Origin: Tenacibaculum sp.
GTDB lineage: Bacteria; Bacteroidota; Bacteroidia; Flavobacteriales; Flavobacteriaceae
NCBI GenBank assembly: GCA_022448525.1
Contig: JAKVCX010000009.1
Coordinates: 219,466-283,465 of the forward strand
Direction of reading: 5' to 3'
DNA length: 64,000 nt
The notes under the pieces: generated by a model
What the model saw: the letters and a program-made list of their open reading frames with translations, nothing else
The model's database searches: none
What the model was told of the DNA's origin: nothing
Position numbers and translations under genes: made by a program
Part shown: positions 46,732 through 55,775 of the stretch, one piece after another
Layout: each line of letters begins with the position of its first letter
Numbering within the stretch: position 1 is the first letter of the stretch

Positions 46732-47655
46732 TCAGTTAAATTGTGAAATTATTTTATCTAAAAGTAATGATTTATCAATTAATAATAAACTGAATACACC
46801 TATTAGTAGTAAGATTTTTAGAATGTTATGAAGTAATTGATATTGTTTTTTATTCTTTGCTTTGAATAAATAGAATCCGATAAATATTAAAATAGCTCCG
46901 GCGAAATAGAAATAATATTTCATGTAGGTAATTCCTTTGTAGCTAAACAAAATTACTGTTGGAACGAAAGCGAGCGTTATAAGTAAGGTGATAAATTGTT
47001 TTGTCTTTTTTTCACCATATGCTACAGGGAATGTTTTGTAATTATTAACCATAGCGCCTTTAATATTTTCTAAGTCTTTAATTAATTCCCTAACCATTAT
47101 TACTAAAAATAGGAAAACAGCATGTATAAAAATGATTTGAGAAAAATTTTTGTAATGAATAAAAATTACGAAAAAAGGTAAAATTGTTAGTATTGTTGCT
47201 GAAATTAATCCTATCAAAGGGTATCTTTTTAGTTTATGAGAGTATAACCAAATTCCGAAAATATAAGTCGCAAAAAATATAGCTGCTCTCCAAGAAACCA
47301 ACCAACCAAAACAAAATCCAATAAAGTTGAGCAGAAAATAAAGTGATAGTTTAGTTTCCTGTTTAATTTGAGCGTCCAATCCTGATTTTAATGGACGATT
47401 TATTCTGTCAGCTTTTACGTCGTAAAAATTATTTATAATATAACCAGAAGCAACTACAGAAACTGTTGCCAAAACAAGATATAGTAAATGCCAATCAAAT
47501 AAAACGGGAAAAATAGTTTTCTCTTCGGAAAAAATAAAAATAGCAGCTAAGTATTGTGCAGCAACTAGAACTAAAATATTATAGCCTCTTACTACAGAAA
47601 ATAAGCTTAAAAATTTAATTGCAAGTTTATTTTTATTAGAAGAGATGAAACTCAT
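46732..47655 (-). CDS. UbiA-family prenyltransferase (geranylgeranylglyceryl phosphate synthase-like)
   Basis: A 307-residue polytopic membrane protein with about eight helices. The prenyl-diphosphate binding motif NNFYDVKADRINRP (NDxxDxxxD type) is near residue 70, and a second acidic region lies near RELIKDLENIKG. Flavobacterial relatives are usually annotated as geranylgeranylglycerol-phosphate geranylgeranyltransferase, an archaeal-type activity, but the real acceptor is not shown by the sequence. Direct linkage to mevalonate kinase (3 bases) fits a prenyl-consuming role. Confidence 0.85.
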   Translation of the reverse strand: MSFISSNKNKLAIKFLSLFSVVRGYNILVLVAAQYLAAIFIFSEEKTIFPVLFDWHLLYLVLATVSVVASGYIINNFYDVKADRINRPLKSGLDAQIKQETKLSLYFLLNFIGFCFGWLVSWRAAIFFATYIFGIWLYSHKLKRYPLIGLISATILTILPFFVIFIHYKNFSQIIFIHAVFLFLVIMVRELIKDLENIKGAMVNNYKTFPVAYGEKKTKQFITLLITLAFVPTVILFSYKGITYMKYYFYFAGAILIFIGFYLFKAKNKKQYQLLHNILKILLLIGVFSLLLIDKSLLLDKIISQFN

Positions 47656-47658
47656 ATA

Positions 47659-48585
47659 TTAAAATCGATAAACGATTTCTAATTTGTAGTTTTTTAAACT
47701 TTCTTTAGCTTTTTCGAAATCTTCAGTGAATCCTAGGATGTAACCGCCACCGCCTGAACCACATAGTTTTAAGTAGTAGTCGTTTGTTAGAATTCCGTTT
47801 TCCCAAACCTTATGAAATGCATTAGGAATCATTGGTTTAAAATTAGCTAAAACAACTTTAGATAACTTTTTTACATTACCAAAAAGAGAAGTTACATTTC
47901 CTTTAAGAAAATCTTCAATACAAGCATCGGTATAAGTAACAAACTCTTCACTTAGCATTTTTCTGAAACCTTCATTTTTCATTTTATTCATGAAAATGTT
48001 TACCATTGGTTCAGTTTCACCTACTTGTTCTGAGTCTAATAAGAAAACAGCTCCTTTACCTTCTTTTTGAGAAGGAATGCCAGTTGCTTCAATGTTTTCC
48101 TTTGAGTTTATTAAAATTGGAATACTTAAATATGAATTTAAAGGATCTAAACCAGAACTTTTTCCATGGAAAAAAGATTCCATCATAGAGAAAATTTCCT
48201 TTAGGTTTATAAGTTTATCTCTTGTTAAGTTTTCTAGAACTGTAATTTTATCTTTGGCATACTTGTCGTAAATTGAGGCAACAAGTGCACCGGAACTACC
48301 AATTCCGTAACCTTGTGGAATAGAAGAGTCGAAATACATCCCTGAAGAGATATCTTCTTTTAAACTATCTAAATCGAATGATACTAACTCCGTATTTAAA
48401 TTCTTCAAATAGTTATAAAATGCATTCAGACTTTCATTAGACTTTTTTGCTTCTCCTGTTAAATTCTGAGCTGTTTTTAAAGCTCCTTTATATGAATTAA
48501 AAGGAATAGCTAAACCTTTTGAATCTTTAATGATTCCGTATTCGCCAAATAATAAAATTTTAGCATAAAAAAGAGGTCCTTTCAT
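47659..48585 (-). CDS. Mevalonate kinase-like GHMP kinase
   Basis: A 308-residue GHMP-fold kinase. The N-terminal KILLFGEYGII is the substrate-binding segment, the ATP loop is GYGIGSSGALVASI, the C-terminal glycine motif is LCGSGGGGYILGF. The length and KxxLFGEY pattern fit mevalonate kinase, which makes 5-phosphomevalonate. Its position three genes from mevalonate diphosphate decarboxylase strengthens this. Confidence 0.88.
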   Translation of the reverse strand: MKGPLFYAKILLFGEYGIIKDSKGLAIPFNSYKGALKTAQNLTGEAKKSNESLNAFYNYLKNLNTELVSFDLDSLKEDISSGMYFDSSIPQGYGIGSSGALVASIYDKYAKDKITVLENLTRDKLINLKEIFSMMESFFHGKSSGLDPLNSYLSIPILINSKENIEATGIPSQKEGKGAVFLLDSEQVGETEPMVNIFMNKMKNEGFRKMLSEEFVTYTDACIEDFLKGNVTSLFGNVKKLSKVVLANFKPMIPNAFHKVWENGILTNDYYLKLCGSGGGGYILGFTEDFEKAKESLKNYKLEIVYRF

Positions 48586-48631
48586 CTATTTTCCAAGTTT
48601 AAATACAAAGATAAGTATTATTTAGATATTC

Positions 48632-49129
48632 TTAATATTCATTTTTATAAAAGGTTTTCCAAATGCCAACTCTTTCATTGTCTTTGTATTTACCTTTTGT
48701 TTTTATTTTTCCATTTTTATAGAAAGTCTTCCAAATTCCTTGGCGTTTTCCGTTTTTATATCTTCCTTGTTCTTTGAGTTCACCTGACTCATAGAATACT
48801 TTTCGAACACCATCTAGTTTTCCATTTTTGTAATTAGCCTTATGAAATGGTTTTCCATTTTGATGATAATAGGTAACTAATCCATCAAAATTTTCTTTGT
48901 TTGGTTCTTTGATAGTACTAAAACCTTCCATTTGAACTTGACCATTTTTGTAATAGTCAACTATCCAATATCCGCTTTTTACTTTTTTAGGTTGAGGACG
49001 ATAATATACACTATTGCCTTCTGAAGTTTCTTGCCAATTCTTATCAAACCAAACCGTTTTTTGGCCATAACTTGATAGGAAAACAAAACCAACGAGGAAT
49101 AATGTCAGTAATTGAGTAACTTTTTTCAT
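48632..49129 (-). CDS. Secreted MORN-2 repeat protein
   Basis: A 165-residue exported protein with a signal peptide (about 22 residues). Five or so imperfect repeats of the type YKNGK..G.WK.FY follow, as in the MORN_2 (toxin-antitoxin-like) repeat family. Such repeats probably form a beta meander; their function in Bacteroidetes is unknown. It is embedded between mvaD and mevalonate kinase, with gaps of 20 and 46 bases. Confidence 0.85.
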   Translation of the reverse strand: MKKVTQLLTLFLVGFVFLSSYGQKTVWFDKNWQETSEGNSVYYRPQPKKVKSGYWIVDYYKNGQVQMEGFSTIKEPNKENFDGLVTYYHQNGKPFHKANYKNGKLDGVRKVFYESGELKEQGRYKNGKRQGIWKTFYKNGKIKTKGKYKDNERVGIWKTFYKNEY

Positions 49130-49149
49130 GATGTAAGGGGATAAATTGG

Positions 49150-50229
49150 TTACATGTTTTTTGCACCTAAACCGGTACTATCACAAATATAGTGATTTTT
49201 TTGGCAATATGTCTTTAACTTATTGTCTATGAGTTTTTTAATGTTTTCTTTTTCTTGTTCAGGATATAGCAAGTGTACGTTAGCTCCAGCATCTAGAGTA
49301 AAACAAACATTACTATTTGTTTCTTCGCGGTATTTCCAAATTTCATTAATAATATTCAAAGTGTTTGGCTTCATTAAAATAAAATATGGATTGCTTGTGA
49401 GCATCATTGCGTGAAGAGTCAATGCTTCGCTTTCGACCAGATTAATGAATTCTTTGATTTCTCCAGACTGTAATATTTTAGATAATTTACTCAAATTATC
49501 ATTTGCTTGTTTAAAACGATTTTCTGCATAAGGATGATTATGCATTAAATTGTGTCCAACAGTACTAGATACTTGTTTTTCACCTTTATCTACTAATAAA
49601 ATAGTGTCCTGGTAATTCTGGAAAATTTTATGAACGTGGTAAGGGAATTTTACGCCAAATAAATCTGAACTTCCTTCAATTTCTGGATGTTCTCCCCAAA
49701 CAACTAATGGTCCTTCAATGCTGCGGCTTGCACTTCCGGATCCTAATCTTGCCAGGAATGAAGCTTTTTGGTTTAGGAAATCTTCAGTCATGTTTGGGTT
49801 TAGTTCTTTTTCTAAACTCAATAAACACATAGCAATAGCGCTCATTCCACTTGCAGATGATGCAATTCCACTACTATGAGGAAAAGAATTTTCAGAATTT
49901 ATAATCATTTCGTAGTCGAATATATAAGAACAGTATTCTTTAATTCTCTCGAAAAATTTAGCGATTTTCGGTTTGAAATCATCTTTCTTCTTTCCTTCAA
50001 AATAGAGTTCGAATTGTGGATCTTTACTTCTTGAAATTTTTGTAAACTTAATTTCGGTAGTCGTATGACAATTATTTAAGGTAAAGCTGATTGACGCATT
50101 TTTTGGTAGTTGAGGTTCACTTTTTCCCCAATATTTCACTAATGCAATGTTACTTGGAGTTTGCCAAGTAAAAGAAGCTTTCTCAAGAGTTTCAGTTGTT
50201 CCTTTAAAAGTAAAGTCTGTCGTATTCAA
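49150..50229 (-). CDS. mvaD: Diphosphomevalonate decarboxylase
   Basis: A 359-residue GHMP-fold enzyme that converts mevalonate 5-diphosphate to isopentenyl diphosphate. N-terminal TWQTPSNIALVKYWGK and the ATP loop FPHSSGIASSASGMSA with the conserved serine cluster are diagnostic; GSGSASRSIEGP and CFTLDAGANVH complete the site, with the catalytic aspartate in TLDAG. First gene of its operon. Confidence 0.95.
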   Translation of the reverse strand: MNTTDFTFKGTTETLEKASFTWQTPSNIALVKYWGKSEPQLPKNASISFTLNNCHTTTEIKFTKISRSKDPQFELYFEGKKKDDFKPKIAKFFERIKEYCSYIFDYEMIINSENSFPHSSGIASSASGMSAIAMCLLSLEKELNPNMTEDFLNQKASFLARLGSGSASRSIEGPLVVWGEHPEIEGSSDLFGVKFPYHVHKIFQNYQDTILLVDKGEKQVSSTVGHNLMHNHPYAENRFKQANDNLSKLSKILQSGEIKEFINLVESEALTLHAMMLTSNPYFILMKPNTLNIINEIWKYREETNSNVCFTLDAGANVHLLYPEQEKENIKKLIDNKLKTYCQKNHYICDSTGLGAKNM

Positions 50230-50261
50230 AATTCAAATTTTTTGTAAAGATAGAGCTTAGC

Positions 50262-50969
50262 TTACATTTCAGCTAATTTTTGTAAAACACTTTCCTTATA
50301 GCTTCTACTTATAGGTAAGGCTTTTTTGGAAACCTCTATAAATTCATTGGTGTAAGAATGAATTTTGTCAATTGAAATTATGTAAGATCTGTGTATTCGT
50401 ATAAAAAGGTTTTGTGGAAGTTTGTCATTTATATTACTGATAGTTTCTCTTGTAACTATAACTTCGTTATTTAAATAAATTTTGATGTAATCACTCAGGC
50501 TTTCAATGTAAAGTATGTCATTAAAAGATACTTTAATCATTTTTCGTTCGGATCGAATAAATAAGAAATGGCTTTTTTGTTCTTGATTGAAATTTGCGCT
50601 AACAAGTTGACTTTCTTTTGGTAATTTCTCGATGGCTTGTAAAAAACGATCAAAAGCAATCGGTTTTAAAAGATAATCAATAACATTCAAGTTAAAACCG
50701 TCAATTGCATAATCTCTATATGCAGTGGTGAATATAATATGTGCTTTTTTATTGATGATTTTTGCTAGACTCAATCCATTAATTTCAGGCATATTAATAT
50801 CTAAGAAATAAAGATCAACATTATCTTTTTGTTCAAAATTCAGGACTTCAACTGCGTTTTGAAAACTTCCAAGTAGTTTTAAATTTGGAGTTTTTTCGAT
50901 AAAACTTTCTATAATTTCTCGTGCAATTGGTTCGTCATCCACAACAACACACCGGTACATGTTATTCAT
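50262..50969 (-). CDS. LytTR-family response regulator
   Basis: A 235-residue response regulator. The receiver domain (1-120) has the acidic pair DDEP at 11-14 and the phospho-acceptor Asp57 in LDINMPE. The C-terminal LytTR DNA-binding domain (about 135-232) has IRSERKMIKV, DILYIESLSDYIKIY and IRIHRSYII. It is cotranscribed with its kinase, overlapping it by 8 bases. Target genes are unknown. Confidence 0.94.
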   Translation of the reverse strand: MNNMYRCVVVDDEPIAREIIESFIEKTPNLKLLGSFQNAVEVLNFEQKDNVDLYFLDINMPEINGLSLAKIINKKAHIIFTTAYRDYAIDGFNLNVIDYLLKPIAFDRFLQAIEKLPKESQLVSANFNQEQKSHFLFIRSERKMIKVSFNDILYIESLSDYIKIYLNNEVIVTRETISNINDKLPQNLFIRIHRSYIISIDKIHSYTNEFIEVSKKALPISRSYKESVLQKLAEM

Positions 50970-52020
50970 TTTTAATAGGAATTTTTAGAAAGGTTTTAAA
51001 TTCATCTTTTTCTTTTGAAATTTTAAAATCAAACTGATCATTAAAAAGTTTGGATAATCTTTCCTTAATATTTGTTAAGCCGATTCCAGTTTTTTCAGTT
51101 GGTTTATTATTTGATGAGTTTGAACATGAAAAAGTTAAGAAATCTTCTTTTAGTTGAATGTCTAATGAGATATTTAAAACCCCATTTTTTCGAGCACCAT
51201 GTTTAAAGGCGTTTTCTACAAAAGGCAATAGAAGCATCGGTGGTACAAGAATGCTGTGCGTATTTTTTGGAGCATTAAATTCAATATCTAAATTATCACC
51301 AAACCTTATTTTTTCTAAGGATATGTAATTTTTAATGTGCTGAATTTCATCTTCCAAAAGAACTTTTGGTTTGTTTACTTGGTAAAGTATGTAATCTAAT
51401 AAACCAGAAAGTTTTAAAATAACTTCTGATGTTTTTTCTGATCTTTTTAAGGCAAAACCATATAGTGTATTTAACGTGTTAAATAGAAAATGCGGATGGA
51501 TTTGCATCTTCAAATATTTCAACTCTTGTTCCTTTAATCGAAGTTGAGTAGCTAAAAATTTATTTCGAAGGTCTTCACTTTTTAAAGCGGTTTGATAACT
51601 ATTAATTAGTAATCCTAGTACAATTACAATTAAGGTTATAAAATAAACTCCAAAAATAATATAAGGTACTGTTTTCGTGAGTGGATTGGCGTCTTTAATA
51701 ACTAATTCATGAGACAAAACCATTCCGTAAAATATAGAAAGAGCAATAAAAAAGAAGGAAACAATAAAGGTGTAAATCGAATATAACCCGAATAAAAAGT
51801 GTTTTTTGGTGAGTAAATATTTAGGAATTAGAAAGTAAAAAAAGAAGTATCCCAATGTGATTGTGATCGGCATTAAATAAAAAGCAAAATTGTTTATGTA
51901 AGCAGTATTTGTACTTCCATAACCCAAGTAATAAGTAAAAAAGAAATACACACCAATCCAAAACAAAATATGAATAACTATGCGAGTAAATTCTTTCAAA
52001 AATAATTTTGCTCTCTTCAT
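50962..52020 (-). CDS. LytS-type sensor histidine kinase
   Basis: A 352-residue membrane kinase with four hydrophobic helices at about 14-32, 45-66, 78-100 and 118-140, then a coiled-coil linker. The His_kinase domain has the phospho-acceptor His177 in HPHFLFN, and the ATPase domain has PFVENAFKHGA (N box) and TGIGLTNIKERL (G box). It lacks a periplasmic sensor domain, so the signal is probably sensed in the membrane. Confidence 0.94.
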   Translation of the reverse strand: MKRAKLFLKEFTRIVIHILFWIGVYFFFTYYLGYGSTNTAYINNFAFYLMPITITLGYFFFYFLIPKYLLTKKHFLFGLYSIYTFIVSFFFIALSIFYGMVLSHELVIKDANPLTKTVPYIIFGVYFITLIVIVLGLLINSYQTALKSEDLRNKFLATQLRLKEQELKYLKMQIHPHFLFNTLNTLYGFALKRSEKTSEVILKLSGLLDYILYQVNKPKVLLEDEIQHIKNYISLEKIRFGDNLDIEFNAPKNTHSILVPPMLLLPFVENAFKHGARKNGVLNISLDIQLKEDFLTFSCSNSSNNKPTEKTGIGLTNIKERLSKLFNDQFDFKISKEKDEFKTFLKIPIKNE

Positions 52021-52135
52021 TAATGCAATATTAATTTTTTTGAGTTAATATAAGAATACTTGCGACGAAATTCAGGTTTTCTTCTGTTTTCTACCTAATT
52101 GCTAAAAGACTAATTAATCTTGTTGAGTTTATTGT

Positions 52136-52143
52136 TAGATTTG
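52136..52143 (+). promoter_or_regulatory. Candidate -7 box upstream of the TolQ/MotA-like gene
   Basis: TAGATTTG, an exact TAnnTTTG match, 75 bases before the ATG at 52219. It lies in the divergent gap with the LytS gene. Confidence 0.4.
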
Positions 52144-52218
52144 TTATTCGTCGAAATGAAAATTATTGGAGTAACCTTGCACATACTTTTGAAGCATATT
52201 AATTTAAAACAGAATACT

Positions 52219-52593
52219 ATGAACTTTTTAATTTTAGGAGAGCTTTTTAAAAGAATGAACGAAGGAGGGCCAATATTTATGTATCCTTTATTCCTTTTAT
52301 TATTAACATGTATCGGACTTTCAGTGAAAGCATTTTTGAAAGGAGATTCGAATAATAAAATCAAAGAAATAATAAGTCATTTGAGTTTGTTTGCTCTGGT
52401 TTGGGGATTTTTAGGAATGATGATAGGTTTAATTGGAGCTTTTGATGCAATGTCGGATGCTAGTAAAAATATTGCAGCACCAATACTTGCAGGAGGTTTA
52501 AAAATTGGTTTGTTATCTCCAGTATTTGGAATGTTTGTCTTTATAATTGCCAGATTAAGTCTTATTGGACTAACTATTAAAAATAAGAACTAA
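52219..52593 (+). CDS. Short MotA/TolQ/ExbB-like membrane protein
   Basis: A 124-residue protein with three hydrophobic segments at about 20-38, 55-80 and 90-115. The segment FLGMMIGLIGAFDAMSDASKNIAAPILAGGLKIGLLSP (core GGLKIGLLSP) resembles the TolQ/ExbB/MotA channel signature where the helix pair packs. It is much shorter than ExbB (about 220), and no ExbD/TolR partner is adjacent. A longer frame opens upstream, but the ATG at 52219 sits downstream of the -7 box. The exact role is uncertain. Confidence 0.7.
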   Translation: MNFLILGELFKRMNEGGPIFMYPLFLLLLTCIGLSVKAFLKGDSNNKIKEIISHLSLFALVWGFLGMMIGLIGAFDAMSDASKNIAAPILAGGLKIGLLSPVFGMFVFIIARLSLIGLTIKNKN

Positions 52594-52604
52594 AGCTTTT
52601 TAAT

Positions 52605-53660
52605 ATGGTTTTAGAGACTGTTGTAAAAAGATTTTCAATCTTAATAGGATGTCTATGTCTTTTTGTGAGTTGTGATAAAAAACAAACTCTCGATAATTTA
52701 CTCTTAGAGATGGAAACACAGAAAGAGGCTATGGGAACTATTTCTATTTTTAAAGATGGAAATGAAATATATAATACTTCTTTTGGTTACAAAAAACTTG
52801 AAAGTAAAAAGAGAGCTGACGAAAATACTCGCTATTGGATTGGTTCGGTATCCAAAACTTATACGGCTACGATTGTTCTACAATTGATTGAGGAAGGAAA
52901 GATTTCGTACAATAGAAAGTTGGGTGAGTTTTTTCCAAGTATTGTGAATGCAAATGAGATTACAATTAAAGATTTGTTATTGCACAGATCCGGTTTACAT
53001 AATGTAACCAATGATCCTTCTTTTGAAGTTTGGATTGCAGAACCTCGAGACAGAAAAGAAATGATTTCGCGAATCAAGAAGTTTAATCCGGATTTTAAAC
53101 CGAATAAAATGACTAAATATTCGAATACAAATTATGTTTTACTGTCTTACATTTTAGAAGATCTGGAGCAAAAACCTTTTGAAGAAATTTTAGAGGAAAG
53201 AATTTTCAAGAAGCTTAACCTTCAGAGAACATCATTTAATGATACGCTGAATTTAGCCAACAATGAGGCAATGGATTATTTTCCTGAAAACGGAAAATGG
53301 TCACCAATTGTGTATCAAACGAATTTAACCGGTACAATGGGAGCGGGTGGAATTATTTCCACAGCGAGAGAGGTAAATGTTTTTTATAGTGAATTGTTTG
53401 GTGGTAAATTTCTTTCTGCAGAAACTTTGAAAACAATGACAACACCTATAGGAGATGACTTTGGAATGGGAATCGCTGTGAGTACTATGAAAGGATATGA
53501 TATTTATGGCCATACAGGAAGAATTGATGGTTTTAGATCTATGGCGGCATATTTCCCTGAAGAAAAATTATCAATAGCATTAACTTTTAATTGTGGGAAA
53601 GGTTCTATGGCAAAGAAAATGAAACGGGTTTTAAACGCGTATCGATATACGTTTAAGTAG
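52605..53660 (+). CDS. Beta-lactamase-fold serine hydrolase lipoprotein
   Basis: A 351-residue class C beta-lactamase-like protein. A lipobox LFVSC places the lipidated Cys23. Active-site motifs are Ser81 in SVSK (SxxK), YSN near 167 and HTG in YGHTGRIDGF. Proteins with this fold include esterases, D-aminopeptidases, carboxypeptidases and penicillin-binding proteins, so antibiotic resistance cannot be inferred. It begins 11 bases after the TolQ-like gene and ends before a terminator. Confidence 0.9.
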   Translation: MVLETVVKRFSILIGCLCLFVSCDKKQTLDNLLLEMETQKEAMGTISIFKDGNEIYNTSFGYKKLESKKRADENTRYWIGSVSKTYTATIVLQLIEEGKISYNRKLGEFFPSIVNANEITIKDLLLHRSGLHNVTNDPSFEVWIAEPRDRKEMISRIKKFNPDFKPNKMTKYSNTNYVLLSYILEDLEQKPFEEILEERIFKKLNLQRTSFNDTLNLANNEAMDYFPENGKWSPIVYQTNLTGTMGAGGIISTAREVNVFYSELFGGKFLSAETLKTMTTPIGDDFGMGIAVSTMKGYDIYGHTGRIDGFRSMAAYFPEEKLSIALTFNCGKGSMAKKMKRVLNAYRYTFK

Positions 53661-53673
53661 ATTTAATTAAGAA

Positions 53674-53704
53674 TGCTCAATTCAGAAATGAATTGGGTAT
53701 TTTT
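53674..53704 (+). terminator. Terminator of the serine hydrolase gene
   Basis: An 11-bp stem TGCTCAATTCA / TGAATTGGGTA with a GAAA loop (two G-T pairs), followed by a T run. The 3' end also reads TATTTTTG (53698-53705), a -7 consensus for the next gene. Confidence 0.8.
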
Positions 53705-53709
53705 GCATT

Positions 53710-53946
53710 ATGGAACGAAAAATTAAATTGATTTGGGACTTCAAAGGTCCGGATGCATTAGAAACTGCAAAACATCATTGTATTCATTTAAAAGAATTTG
53801 CTCAAATTGACAATCTGAATTATCACGAAGTAGCATATAACGAATTGAACGAAATGTACACAATGGCTTTCATAACAGTAGATGAATCTAATATGAAAAT
53901 TTTTCGTGATGCTTTAAAACCTCACCGAGGCGAACTTGCTGATTAA
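53710..53946 (+). CDS. Small conserved-looking protein of unknown function
   Basis: A 78-residue cytoplasmic protein of mixed composition with several His (KHHCIHLKEF) and a C-terminal ALKPHRGELAD. No known motif. The ATG lies only 4 bases beyond a -7 consensus that is part of the preceding terminator, so the transcript could have a very short leader. It overlaps the convergent fatty acid hydroxylase gene by 4 bases at a shared TTAA. Confidence 0.75.
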   Translation: MERKIKLIWDFKGPDALETAKHHCIHLKEFAQIDNLNYHEVAYNELNEMYTMAFITVDESNMKIFRDALKPHRGELAD

Positions 53947-54713
53947 TTCACTTGTTTATTCGTGGTTTTTTCGAAAGTAGTGTCGTAATCTTCGCGAATA
54001 GTTCCCATAATTCTATCCCAGAAAAGGAAATATAAACCGTAGTTGCCATTGAATCTTTTATGATGTAAATTGTGAGATACAGACGTGTTTATCCATCTTC
54101 CAACGAATGTTTTATGAAATCCCTTTGGGTATAATTCAAAACCTAAATGTCCATAAACGTTGTAAATTATCTGGAAAAGGAAAAAGAATCCAAAAGCAGA
54201 AATATGTACAGGTAAGGTAAAAGCTATAATTGGAGCAATTAAAGCTTCTAAAAATCCTTCAAGAGGATGAAAAGCGTAAGCAGTCCAAGGAGAAGGATTG
54301 GTAGATTTATGATGAATTAAATGAACCTTTCTGTAGAGTTTAGGATGATGCATCATTCTGTGCATCCAGTAAAAATATGTGTCATGAATGAAAAGCATCC
54401 AAATCCAACTGAATATGTAATAACCAACGCTATGTTCACTAAAGTCAAAATATATGTTCGTGTAAGAAATTAGGTAAAAGAAAATAACTAATGAAACTGT
54501 AGCGAATATTGATACAGAAATCAAGGAATATCCAATATCTCTTTTATAGTCCTTTAACTTTGGAAGCTTCTTTTGAATTTTTCGAAACCAAAAAGGCTTT
54601 TTAAACAAAACGTAAAAAAGAATAAACGCTATACTCGCTGTTAAAAAATATCTACTTAATATAACGTAACCTCCATTCAGCCAGTAATCTAAAAAGTTGT
54701 CACTTTGAATCAT
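53943..54713 (-). CDS. Sterol desaturase/fatty acid hydroxylase superfamily protein
   Basis: A 256-residue membrane protein with four to six helices and the di-iron histidine boxes of the family: HDTYFYWMHR, HLIHH and HNLHH, with an additional HPLEGF segment. It hydroxylates or desaturates lipids at the membrane surface. The substrate is not evident; carotenoid, sphingolipid or ornithine-lipid targets are known in the family. Confidence 0.9.
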   Translation of the reverse strand: MIQSDNFLDYWLNGGYVILSRYFLTASIAFILFYVLFKKPFWFRKIQKKLPKLKDYKRDIGYSLISVSIFATVSLVIFFYLISYTNIYFDFSEHSVGYYIFSWIWMLFIHDTYFYWMHRMMHHPKLYRKVHLIHHKSTNPSPWTAYAFHPLEGFLEALIAPIIAFTLPVHISAFGFFFLFQIIYNVYGHLGFELYPKGFHKTFVGRWINTSVSHNLHHKRFNGNYGLYFLFWDRIMGTIREDYDTTFEKTTNKQVN

Positions 54714-54841
54714 GTAATAAAAATAAGTGGAATTAAATTTTTATCAAAATCCGACGTTAAAGATTTGAGGAATTTAACTTGTTAGGTTTAAGGTTCTTTT
54801 TAAGTTAAAATATTGTATTTTGTAAGTTATATTAAGTTTTT

Positions 54842-55459
54842 ATGTTTAAAAAATTGTCACTTTTCGGTTTGTTTATTGTAGTTGGAGGTTATGCGCAGCA
54901 TGACTTTTCTACTTACAATGCGCATAAATCGTTATTAAAATCGATTAAAGTAAGTGATGAGGTTATTGAAGGTAGAACGGCTTTTTTTGAGAAACAAGCG
55001 GAAGAAAAACCATTAATGTTTCAAAAAACAAGAGTTAGAATCGGAGAGCTAAATCGTTTGGCAAATAATCTTTCAAAGTTTATTGTAAATACACAAAAAG
55101 AAGTAAATACGGAACGTGTTATTTATGATTTACTGGATGAAGATTTTTACCGAAAAATTTTATTTAAACATAACGGAAGCTTAACAAAAGAGGGTAAGAA
55201 GCTGAAAATAAAAATCGATAGCTTGTACGATATATCAATTCGTGTAAATGTGCATCGATTATCTCAGTTAGAAAATTTTTCAGAAGATCATTTTAAAACT
55301 AATGGAGAATATTATGATCACGATGGCAATCAAATATCTTATTTCGATCAGCTTTTTTACGATAAAACAAATTACGGAATCATGATGTCTATGAATTATT
55401 TGTTACTAGATATCAAAACATTTCAATTGCTGTATTACGGTACAGTAATGAGTTATTAA
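54842..55459 (+). CDS. Exported protein of unknown function
   Basis: A 205-residue protein with a signal peptide (about 18 residues, ending GGYAQH) and a soluble, mainly helical remainder. No recognised domain. Charged residues are frequent and cysteines are absent. It lies 18 bases upstream of the following small acidic gene. Confidence 0.7.
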   Translation: MFKKLSLFGLFIVVGGYAQHDFSTYNAHKSLLKSIKVSDEVIEGRTAFFEKQAEEKPLMFQKTRVRIGELNRLANNLSKFIVNTQKEVNTERVIYDLLDEDFYRKILFKHNGSLTKEGKKLKIKIDSLYDISIRVNVHRLSQLENFSEDHFKTNGEYYDHDGNQISYFDQLFYDKTNYGIMMSMNYLLLDIKTFQLLYYGTVMSY

Positions 55460-55477
55460 TTTTTAAAACAAACCAAT

Positions 55478-55771
55478 ATGTATTTAATTAATTTACAAGC
55501 AGAGCCTAAAAAAGGAACAGAGTATTATGAAAAAGTAGCAGGTGCTTTTGTAAGTGTTTACATTGATTATGCAGACGCAGAAGGAGCTATTCATTTAGCA
55601 AAATACTATACAGAAGAAGAAGGCTGGAAAGTAGATAATGTAGATGATGAATTTTTTGAAATTGAAGATGAAAAAGAATTAGACAAAGAAAACCGTGAAT
55701 TCTATGACGAAGCCAAAGAATACGGATATACAATGGTATTTAATTGTTATGAGTCTGACGAAGAAGAATAA
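55478..55771 (+). CDS. Small acidic protein of unknown function
   Basis: A 97-residue cytoplasmic protein with strong acidic C-terminal bias (ESDEEE end) and frequent aromatic residues. The N-terminal MYLINLQAEPKKGTEYYEKV suggests a small alpha/beta fold. No family recognised. It converges on the BaiN-like gene with 4 bases between the stops. Confidence 0.75.
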   Translation: MYLINLQAEPKKGTEYYEKVAGAFVSVYIDYADAEGAIHLAKYYTEEEGWKVDNVDDEFFEIEDEKELDKENREFYDEAKEYGYTMVFNCYESDEEE

Positions 55772-55775
55772 ACTA

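Noticed and set aside
52605..53660. Beta-lactamase resistance gene
   Set aside because: The motifs show only the broad serine beta-lactamase-like fold; many lipoproteins of this group are not resistance enzymes.
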